Part shown: positions 1 through 6,258 of the stretch, piece after piece
How the letters are laid out: every line of letters starts with the position of its first letter
Numbering within the stretch: the first letter of the stretch is position 1
From: Solirubrobacterales bacterium
GTDB taxonomy: Bacteria; Actinomycetota; Thermoleophilia; Solirubrobacterales; Solirubrobacteraceae
Assembly: GCA_027314825.1 (NCBI GenBank)
Contig: DAHVAB010000127.1
Span: 1 to 7,071, forward strand
DNA length: 7,071 nt
Reading direction: 5' to 3'
The notes under the pieces: generated by a model
What the model was told of the DNA's origin: nothing
The model's input: only the letters and a program-made list of their open reading frames with translations
Database searches by the model: none
Position numbers and translations under genes: made by a program

Positions 1-831
1 GGCGGCGCGCAGTATGGCCTCATCTGCCGGGAGGACGGGGGCGTGCTCGACGACCTGTTCACCTACCGCTTCGGCGAGGGCGCCGAGACGGTCTTCCTGA
101 CGGTCACCAACGCCTCGAACCATGAGCGCGACAGGAGCTGGCTCGAAAGCCACGCGGGCGGCTTCGACGTGCAGATCACCGACGTCTCGGCGAAGTGGGC
201 GATGCTCGCCCATCAGGGGCCGAAGGCGTGGGCGATCCTCGCCGGGCAGATCGACGGCGAGCTGCCGCCCAGGATGCGCACGAGCATCGCGCGTGTGGCC
301 GGGGTGCGGTGCGTGATCGCCGGCACCGGGTATACCGGCGAGGACGGCGTCGAGCTGTTGGTGGGAGCCGAGGAGGCCGGCACGGTGTGGGATGCGCTGG
401 TCGAGGCGGGTGCGACCCCCGCCGGCCTCGGCGCCCGGGACACGCTGCGCCTGGAGGCGTGCTTTCACCTCTACGGCAACGAGCTCACCGAGGAGCGCAA
501 CCCGATCGAAGCCGGCCTCGGCTGGGCGTGCAGGGAGCAGACCGGCTTCATCGGCTCGCAGGCCGTGGCCGCCGTCCGCGAGCGCGGCCCGGAGCGGAAG
601 CTCGTCGCGTTCGAGATCGACGGGCCGGGGATCGCACGGCAGGGCAACGCGGTGGAGGGGGGAGGGGTGGTCACCAGCGGCACCCTCTCGCCGACCCTCG
701 GCAAGGCGATCGGCCTCGCCTACGTCCCCGCCGAGCGCGCGCAGCTCGGCACGCGGCTGCAAATCGACGTCCGGGGCCGGACTCGCGAGGCGGTGGTCGT
801 CAAGAAGCCCTTCGTGGCCAAGCGCGGCTGA
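1..831 (+). CDS. gcvT: Glycine cleavage system T protein (aminomethyltransferase), 5'-truncated by window edge
   Basis: This is the tetrahydrofolate-dependent aminomethyltransferase of the cytoplasmic glycine cleavage complex. It takes the aminomethyl group from lipoylated GcvH, releases ammonia and makes 5,10-methylene-THF. The frame is open from base 1, so the GTG at 43 (the Val of VLDDL) is not the start. Some 276 residues are visible against about 365 in the family, so roughly 90 N-terminal residues lie outside. Counting from the first codon, visible motifs are GGVLDDLF (about 13-20, with the conserved folate-site Asp), NASNHE (37-42), GYTGEDG (110-116), LYGN (157-160), NPIEAGLGW (167-175) and GGVVTSGTLSP (221-231, C-terminal GcvT domain). 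The C-terminus (VVVKKPFVAKRG) is family-like, so the 3' end is intact. It is first in a gcvT-H-PA-PB run, but a repeat-filled gap separates it from gcvH. Identity is essentially certain. Confidence 0.97.
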   Translation, partial: GGAQYGLICREDGGVLDDLFTYRFGEGAETVFLTVTNASNHERDRSWLESHAGGFDVQITDVSAKWAMLAHQGPKAWAILAGQIDGELPPRMRTSIARVAGVRCVIAGTGYTGEDGVELLVGAEEAGTVWDALVEAGATPAGLGARDTLRLEACFHLYGNELTEERNPIEAGLGWACREQTGFIGSQAVAAVRERGPERKLVAFEIDGPGIARQGNAVEGGGVVTSGTLSPTLGKAIGLAYVPAERAQLGTRLQIDVRGRTREAVVVKKPFVAKRG

Positions 832-959
832 GCCGGACTCTCGGCAAGCCGGACTCTCGGCAAGCCGGCCCCCCGGCAAGCCGGCCCCCCGGCAGGCCGG
901 CCCCTCGGCAGGCCGGCCCCCCGGCAGGCCGGCTGTGCGGTAGCCCGGCGGGCCGTGCC
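832..959 (+). repeat. 16-bp hairpin-forming tandem repeat array, 7 units plus a degenerate eighth
   Basis: Seven 16-bp units lie head to tail at 832, 848, 864, 880, 896, 912 and 928 (ending 943), followed by a decayed eighth at 944-959. Units 1-2 read GCCGGACTCTCGGCAA, units 3, 4 and 6 read GCCGGCCCCCCGGCAR, unit 5 has one change, and unit 7 is degenerate. Each central unit is self-complementary (GCCGG, CCCC loop, CCGGC), so a transcript could form a string of small hairpins. The array starts one base after the gcvT stop and fills most of the 197-nt gap before gcvH. The period is not a multiple of three and no gene is supported here. It could affect gcvT-gcvH read-through or simply be slippage-expanded sequence; function is unknown. 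Confidence 0.9.
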
Positions 960-971
960 AACGCTGCCATC

Positions 972-997
972 CCAACTCATCAATATGGTTGGATGAG
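972..997. other. Interleaved short inverted repeats in an AT-richer patch upstream of gcvH
   Basis: After the repeat array the composition becomes less GC-rich. Two short inverted repeats interleave: CCAAC (972-976) with GTTGG (988-992), and CTCATC (976-981) with GATGAG (992-997). They could be part of a regulatory site or an RNA fold in the gcvH leader. I see no convincing -35/-10 pair here, and arms of 5-6 bp can arise by chance. Confidence 0.3.
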
Positions 998-1019
998 ATG
1001 ACCGGCGAGACGACCGAAT

Positions 1020-1024
1020 GGAGG
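1020..1024 (+). promoter_or_regulatory. Ribosome binding site for gcvH
   Basis: A perfect GGAGG Shine-Dalgarno core ends 4 nt before the GTG at 1029. It fixes the gcvH start at that GTG, and the protein then begins VADASYPDDLLY, as expected for the family. The spacing is slightly short. It is the clearest Shine-Dalgarno site in the window, which fits gcvH starting translation independently after the long gap from gcvT. Confidence 0.75.
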
Positions 1025-1028
1025 CGCT

Positions 1029-1423
1029 GTGGCGGACGCGAGCTACCCGGATGACCTGCTGTATCACGCCGAGCACGACTGGGCGCGGATCGACCCGGAC
1101 GGGCAGACCGCCACGTTCGGCATCACGTGGTATGCGCAGGACGCCCTCGGCGAGGTCGTCTACTTCGAGCCGCCCGCAGCCGGCACCGCGCTGAGGCGGG
1201 ATCAGCCGTACACAGAGGTCGAGTCGGTGAAGGCCGTCTCCGACGTGGTCGCGCCGCTCTCCGGAGAGATCGTCGAGGTCAACGAGGCGCTCTCCGAGGA
1301 TCCGGGGCCGATCAACGCCGACCCGTATGGGGATGGCTGGCTGGTGCGCGTGAGGCTCTCGGACCCAGCAGAGCGCGAGCAGCTGCTCGACGCTGCAGCC
1401 TACGAAGCGACCCTCACGGACTC

Positions 1424-1427
<4 letters not shown>
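1029..1427 (+). CDS. gcvH: Glycine cleavage system H protein (lipoyl carrier)
   Basis: This 132-residue lipoyl carrier protein shuttles the methylamine intermediate from the P-protein to the T-protein and is re-oxidised by the L-protein. The length is normal for GcvH. The lipoylation site is Lys68 in VESVKAVSDV. Other family signatures are HDW (16-18), GITWYAQDALGEVVYF (31-46), SGEIVEVNEAL and the NADPYGDGWLVRV stretch toward the C-terminus. The start is GTG, chosen from the GGAGG site just upstream and the match at the N-terminus. The stop overlaps the start of gcvPA by 4 nt (TTGA), implying translational coupling. Lipoylation enzymes and the L-protein are not in the window. Identity is essentially certain. 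Confidence 0.97.
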
Positions 1428-2856
<1,429 letters not shown>

Positions 2857-2860
<4 letters not shown>

Positions 2861-4614
2861 GCGGGGACGCCCGTGGCGGCGGCGAAGGCGCGAGCAGCCG
2901 GGGCTCAGGCCCCGCCCGTGGCGGCGGCGAAGGCGCGAGCAGCCGAGGCTCAGGCCCCGCCCGTGGAGGCGCCGAAGGCGCGAGCAGCCGAGGCTCAGGC
3001 CCCGCCCCAGCCGCGGAGGGCGTCGCCCGCCGCCTCGCGCAGCCGCCGCTGCAGCGCGAAGAGGTGAAGACGATCTTCGAGAAGGGCGCCCCCGGACGCA
3101 GAGCGTTCGTCTGCCCCGAGATCGACGTGCCCGCCCCGCCGGATGGGCTCGAGCTGCTGCCGGCCCGCCTGCGGCGCAGCGAGCCGCCGCGGCTGCCGGA
3201 GGTCTCAGAGCCGGAGATCGTGCGTCATTACGTGCGGACATCGAAGCGCAACTTCGATCTGGACTCCGGGTTCTACCCGCTCGGATCGTGCACGATGAAG
3301 CACAACCCGCGCCTGCACGAGCGGCTGGCCGCGCTGCCGGGGAATGCGCGGCTGCATCCCCTGCAGGAGCCGGAGCTCTCCCAGGGCGCGCTGCGGCTGA
3401 TGTGGGGTCTGCAGGGCGCGCTGGCGGAGATATCGGGCCTGCCGCACGTGAGCCTGCAGCCCTCGGCCGGTTCGCACGGCGATCTGGCGGGCGTGCTGCT
3501 GAGCAAGGCCTACCACGAGGATCGCGGCGAGCGGCGGCTGAAGGTGCTCACCCCCGACACGGCCCACGGCACCAATCCGGCGACGGTGACGATGGCCGGG
3601 ATGGAGGTGGTGAAGCTCGCGACCGACGGGCAGGGCGGGATCGACATCGCGGACCTCGAAGCGAAGGCCGACGAGCAGGTCGCCTGCCTGATGTTGACAA
3701 ATCCGAACACGCTCGGGATCTTCGACCCGAACATCACGCGGATCGCGGAGATCGTGCACGGCGTCGGCGGGATCCTGTATTACGACGGGGCGAACCTGAA
3801 CGCGATCATGGGCTACTCAAGGCCGGGCGACATGGGCTTCGACATCGTGCACTTCAACCTGCACAAGTCATTCACTCAGCCTCACGGCGGCGGCGGCCCC
3901 GGCTCGGGCCCGATCGCGGTCTCCGAGAGGATCGAGCCCTACCTGCCGGTCCCGGTCGTGGTGAGGGTGGACGGTGAGGGTGAGGGCCGGAGGACCGGCC
4001 GCGGGCCGCGTGGCGGCGAGGATGGCCGTGAAGGTGCAGCGACGCCGGAGGGCGGGGACGGCGCCCGTTTCGAGCTGGCGCATGAGCGGCCGAAGTCGAT
4101 CGGCCGCCTGCGCGGATTCCAGGGCAATTACGGCACGTTCGTCCGCGCCTACGCCTACATCTGCTCGCTGGGAGCGGAGGGTCTGAAGGACGTCTCCGAG
4201 GCCGCGGTCCTGAACGCCAACTACCTGCTCGCGCGCCTGCGCCAGCTCGGGGTCGCCGAGCATCTGCCGCTCGCCTACGGCCGCCTGTGCATGCACGAGT
4301 TCGTGCTCAGCGGCGCGCCGATGCGGCGCGATCTGCAGATCAGGACGCTCGACCTCGCCAAGCGCCTGCTCGACCATGGCTTCCACCCGCCGACCGTCTA
4401 TTTCCCGCTGCTCGTGGAGGAGGCGCTGATGGTTGAGCCCACCGAGACCGAGACCAGGCAGACCCTCGACGAGTTCGCGGTCGCGGTCGCGGCGATCCTC
4501 TCCGAGGCCGCCGAGGATCCGGAGATCGCGACCAACGCCCCCTACCCCCCGCCGGTGCGCCGGCTCGACGAGGCCGCGGCCGCCAAGCGGCCGGTCATCA
4601 GGCAGCCGCTCTGA
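2857..4614 (+). CDS. gcvPB: Glycine dehydrogenase (decarboxylating) subunit 2, with repeat-bearing N-terminal extension
   Basis: This is the PLP-binding subunit of the heteromeric P-protein. Lys337 in NLHKSF is the expected Schiff-base lysine, followed by the Gly-rich PHGGGGPGSGP loop. Other motifs are SAGSHGD (203-209), PDTAHGTNPAT (233-243), YYDGANLNA (309-316-region) and, near the C-terminus, EEALMVEPTE. The ATG at 2857 overlaps the gcvPA stop (ATGA). It gives 585 residues against roughly 480-500 usual. The excess has two sources: an N-terminal extension with three 15-residue repeats (5-49) before the conserved part begins near RRLAQPPL/KTIFEKG (about 58-77), and an insertion at about 373-404. 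An alternative start is GTG at 3064 (residue 70), but it lacks a well-spaced Shine-Dalgarno, whereas 2857 is coupled and preceded by AGGG at 2843-2846. The catalytic core looks intact and the protein is probably functional. Confidence 0.95.
2869..3003 (+). repeat. 45-bp direct repeat, three copies in frame at the 5' end of gcvPB
   Basis: Three 45-bp units lie at 2869-2913, 2914-2958 and 2959-3003, with a fragment of a fourth following. Units 1 and 2 differ at one base and units 2 and 3 at two, so the expansion is recent or kept homogeneous. In the gcvPB frame each unit encodes ARGGGEGASSRGSGP or a near copy, giving a flexible Gly/Ser/Arg segment. No frame has a stop across the repeat, so it would not interrupt translation in whichever frame it landed. 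It may be a lineage-specific repeat or slippage product; its function is unknown. Confidence 0.9.
3973..4068 (+). other. Low-complexity Gly/Arg/Glu insertion inside GcvPB
   Basis: In GcvPB the conserved strand ending in VPVVV is normally followed within a few residues by the basic/acidic stretch leading to RPKSIG. Here about 30 residues (373-404) rich in Gly, Arg and Glu intervene between VRVDG and FELAHERPKSIG. The segment contains RGPRGGEDGREGAA, which resembles the RGGGEGA part of the N-terminal repeat in composition and partly at nucleotide level (both contain CGTGGCGGCGA). The frame is kept and the conserved sequence resumes, so this looks like a tolerated surface insertion. The boundary is judged by recall of the family, not by alignment. 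Confidence 0.6.
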
Positions 4615-4666
4615 ACGCGGGCGAACGGATGCCGCCTCGGCGGAGCGGCGAAGGCGCTGCAGCCGC

Positions 4667-4703
4667 TCGATATCACGCCACGGCCGTGATATCATGGCAT
4701 GGA
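4667..4703 (+). promoter_or_regulatory. Promoter and overlapping inverted-repeat operator of the plus-strand vapBC
   Basis: A perfect 9-bp inverted repeat, GATATCACG (4669-4677) and CGTGATATC (4685-4693) with a 7-nt spacer, sits just before the antitoxin. It overlaps a plausible promoter: -35 TCGATA (4667-4672), 17-bp spacer, -10 TATCAT (4690-4695). A transcript from this -10 would begin about 4702-4704, at or next to the GTG start, so the mRNA is probably leaderless. VapB antitoxins usually repress their own operon by binding such palindromes, which is the likely role here. The rest of the 89-nt gap after gcvPB (4615-4666) shows only weak GC hairpins and no convincing terminator. Confidence 0.7.
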
Positions 4704-5000
4704 GTGAAGCAGCTGCTGCTGAGAGTGCCCGAGGATCTCCATCGCAAGCTCGCGCTCAGAGCGGGGCGGGAGGGGCGCAGCATGAATGCGCTCGCGAACG
4801 AGATGCTCGAAGCGATGCCCGAGGAGGAGCACGCCGACCGCACCGCACGGCTGCGCGCGGCGGCGGCCGCGGCGGGAGCCTTGCGCCTGACCTCGCGCCC
4901 GCCGGTGAGCTCGGCGCAGCGCAAGCGGGCGATAGAGGCGACCAAGGGGCTTGGCGCGCAGGTCGATCGGCTGCTCGCGCAAGAGCGCGACCGCATGTGA
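4704..5000 (+). CDS. vapB: VapB-type antitoxin, ribbon-helix-helix/Arc-like
   Basis: This 98-residue antitoxin is the predicted partner of the downstream PIN toxin. It would neutralise the toxin through its C-terminal part and repress the operon through its N-terminal DNA-binding fold. The N-terminus, reading KQLLLRVPEDLH then LALRAGREGRSMNALANEML, is typical of the Arc/FitA-like ribbon-helix-helix family: a beta strand (about 2-9) and two helices (to about 40). Residues about 50-98 are Ala/Arg-rich and contain the likely toxin-wrapping segment. The start is GTG at 4704, chosen from the family N-terminus and the promoter immediately upstream. The frame is open farther upstream (ATG 4629), but those residues overlap the operator and do not resemble the family. 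The stop overlaps the toxin start (GTGA). Confidence 0.85.
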   Translation: MKQLLLRVPEDLHRKLALRAGREGRSMNALANEMLEAMPEEEHADRTARLRAAAAAAGALRLTSRPPVSSAQRKRAIEATKGLGAQVDRLLAQERDRM

Positions 5001-5437
5001 TCGTCTATCTCGACTCCTCTGTGCTCGCGCGCGCCTACCTGGCCGACGAGGACGGGCACGAGGACGCCGTCACGCTGCTGGAAGACCCGGAGATCGCGGC
5101 TGTCACCGGGATCTGGACGCGTATCGAGGTCTCAGGCGCGCTGGTACGGGCCGCGAGAGTAGGCAGGATAGATGCGCAGCGGCTGCTCGCCATGCTTGAC
5201 GGCGACCTTTCCGCCGATGGGCCGGTGAGCACGCTCGCCATAGCGCAGGAGAAGGTGGAGGAGAGCGCGCTCAGGCTCGTGAGGCAGCATGCGCTGCGAG
5301 CGATGGACGCGTGGCATCTCGCGGTCGCGCAGCTCACCGTCCCGCCGCTCGCCGAGCCGGGCGAGCAGATCGGCTTCGCCTCGCGCGATGCCGGCCAGGC
5401 GGCCGTCGCCGAGCGGCTCGGGTTCGTAGGGGTGTAG
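4997..5437 (+). CDS. vapC: VapC-type PIN-domain toxin ribonuclease
   Basis: This 146-residue PIN-domain protein is a predicted Mg-dependent ribonuclease toxin that cuts RNA when its antitoxin is lost. The start is GTG at 4997, overlapping the vapB stop by 4 nt. The acidic active-site set can be read directly: Asp6 in VYLDSSVL, Glu44 in TRIEVSGAL, Asp104 in RAMDAWHLAVA and Asp131 in FASRDAGQAAVAERLG. The length is usual for VapC (about 130-150). With all four acidic positions present, the toxin should be active. Its RNA target cannot be told from sequence. It converges on the other vapC, whose stop is 36 nt away, with no clear terminator between them. Confidence 0.88.
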   Translation: MIVYLDSSVLARAYLADEDGHEDAVTLLEDPEIAAVTGIWTRIEVSGALVRAARVGRIDAQRLLAMLDGDLSADGPVSTLAIAQEKVEESALRLVRQHALRAMDAWHLAVAQLTVPPLAEPGEQIGFASRDAGQAAVAERLGFVGV

Positions 5438-5473
5438 GGGGCGCAGGCCGATCGTCTACTGGCGGGCGGCCGC

Positions 5474-5899
5474 TCAGATCGGGCGCGTCCAGCGCAGGCT
5501 CTCGAACCGGGCGAAGTCGCGATCGAAGGAGACCAGCTCGCATGCGTGCTCCAGCGCGATGGCTGCCAGCTGAGCGTCCGGGATCAGGTCGCCGGACACA
5601 TCGGCGCTGTCGCATAGGCGCTCCAGCAGCTGCATGTGTCCTGCGCCGGGTCCGAGCATCACGTGGCCGGGCTGGCCGCGAAGCGCGTTCAGGTAGGCGA
5701 ACGCGTCCGGCAGGGGGGTTGGGATCGAGAAGATTCGCCGGTTTGTCGCCAGGCGCAGGAATGCTCCCGCGACGAGGTCGATGACGGCGAACGGCTCGCG
5801 CGCCTTCAGCAGATCCTGCAGCCAGCGGCGGGCCGTTGCGAAGTCGGGGTGGTCGTCGCGGTGTGCGGCCAGCACCACGTTCACGTCGAGCAGCCTCAA
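5474..5899 (-). CDS. vapC: VapC-type PIN-domain toxin ribonuclease (second module)
   Basis: This 141-residue PIN toxin is of a different subfamily from the plus-strand VapC. It starts with TTG at 5899, overlapping the antitoxin stop by 4 nt (TTGA). Acidic residues expected in the metal site are Asp5 (LLDVNVVLAAH), Asp41 (IDLVAGAFLRLATN), Asp108 (IPDAQLAAIALEH), and Asp126/Asp128 (SFDRDFARF). The C-terminal motif set (DAQLAAIA, then FDRDFARFESLRW) is typical of the actinobacterial VapC subfamily that recurs in many copies per genome. Nothing suggests truncation. The RNA target is not predictable. An untested alternative is that some such proteins act on tRNA rather than mRNA or rRNA. Confidence 0.88.
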   Translation of the reverse strand: MRLLDVNVVLAAHRDDHPDFATARRWLQDLLKAREPFAVIDLVAGAFLRLATNRRIFSIPTPLPDAFAYLNALRGQPGHVMLGPGAGHMQLLERLCDSADVSGDLIPDAQLAAIALEHACELVSFDRDFARFESLRWTRPI

Positions 5900-6153
5900 C
5901 GCAGCCCGTTGAGCTCGATGCCGTCGTCGAGGCGGGTGCGCAGGCCGCGGTTGGACCTCAGGTCGATCCCGGGCAGCGGACCGTCGCCGCCGTGGAACAC
6001 CGGAACCTCGACCGGGCGGCTCGTCTCGGCGGGTCTGCTCAGCTCGTGCCTGAGCGCATCCTCGAGCACCTTGCCGAGGGTCTGCCCCCGCTCTCCGGCG
6101 CGGCGCCTCGCGGCTGCCAGCAGGTTATCGTCGAGGGACACGGTGGTGCGCAT
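5896..6153 (-). CDS. vapB: VapB-type ribbon-helix-helix antitoxin (second module)
   Basis: This is an 85-residue antitoxin paired with the VapC just downstream. It has a ribbon-helix-helix N-terminus (MRTTVSLDDNLLAAARRRA, then GQTLGKVLEDALRHEL, about 1-40) for dimerisation and operator binding. The C-terminal segment (PVFHGGDGPLPGIDL, then SNRGLRTRLDDG) is the toxin-binding tail seen in this VapB subfamily. I start it at ATG 6153 because the family begins MRTTV/SL; the frame extends eight residues further to 6177, but those overlap the promoter region. No Shine-Dalgarno is visible, and a -10-like element about 7 nt upstream suggests a leaderless mRNA. The stop overlaps the toxin's TTG start. 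Confidence 0.87.
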   Translation of the reverse strand: MRTTVSLDDNLLAAARRRAGERGQTLGKVLEDALRHELSRPAETSRPVEVPVFHGGDGPLPGIDLRSNRGLRTRLDDGIELNGLR

Positions 6154-6173
6154 GATGCTGATGCTAGCGCATC
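6154..6173 (-). promoter_or_regulatory. Probable -10 element and small operator of the minus-strand vapBC
   Basis: Read on the minus strand, TAGCAT (6166-6161) ends 7 nt before the vapB ATG, placing transcription start at or beside the ATG. It lies inside a 5-bp inverted repeat, GATGC-loop-GCATC (6173-6160), followed by a direct repeat GCATCAGCATCA. No good -35 is visible at 16-18 bp. The arrangement mirrors the plus-strand module, where the palindrome and -10 also overlap directly before the antitoxin start. Confidence 0.45.
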
Positions 6174-6179
6174 GCATGC

Positions 6180-6209
6180 ATCACCGGCCGCGAGCGACCT
6201 GCCGGTGAT
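6180..6209. other. Perfect 9-bp inverted repeat between the P450-like frame and vapB
   Basis: ATCACCGGC (6180-6188) pairs perfectly with GCCGGTGAT (6201-6209) across a 12-nt loop. It lies 50 nt past the stop of the P450-like gene and 27 nt upstream of the vapB start, both on the minus strand. It could be an intrinsic-type terminator for the P450 transcript, although no T-run follows in either direction, or an upstream operator for the antitoxin. The rest of the 105-nt gap shows nothing else I can name. Confidence 0.6.
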
Positions 6210-6258
6210 CTGGCGCGGGGCCGTCGCGCCCGCGGCGATCCAGGCGAGGCGCCGGGCC

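Noticed and set aside
864..927. G-quadruplex on the minus strand from the repeated C-runs
   Set aside because: G-runs of 4-6 occur once per 16 nt, which would leave loops of about 10 nt, longer than usual. The hairpin reading explains the sequence better.
832..943. CRISPR-like array
   Set aside because: Units are contiguous 16-mers without unique spacers, and no cas genes are nearby.
195..1001. 268-codon plus-strand frame running through gcvT and the 16-bp repeats
   Set aside because: It is an alternative-frame shadow of gcvT; the repeat part simply reads as Pro/Arg/Gly repeats.
944..1028. Glycine riboswitch before gcvH
   Set aside because: The stretch is too short, and none of the conserved glycine-aptamer core is recognisable.
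2873..3067. Small plus-strand frame across the 45-bp repeats (AAAKARAA-type peptide)
   Set aside because: The repeat is open in every forward frame, so the frame carries no coding evidence. The gcvPB frame is the one continuing into conserved sequence.
4631..4649. Rho-independent terminator after gcvPB
   Set aside because: Only short competing GC stems (GCCGC/GCGGC, CCGC/GCGG) without a T-run; not distinguishable from background in this composition.
3868..4695. 275-codon minus-strand open frame opposite gcvPB
   Set aside because: Arg-rich low-complexity translation with no family resemblance. It is antisense to conserved gcvPB and crosses the vapB promoter.
5446..5471. Bidirectional terminator between the convergent vapC genes
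   Set aside because: The only pairing is a 5-bp GGCCG/CGGCC stem with a 16-nt loop and no T-run, which is expected by chance.
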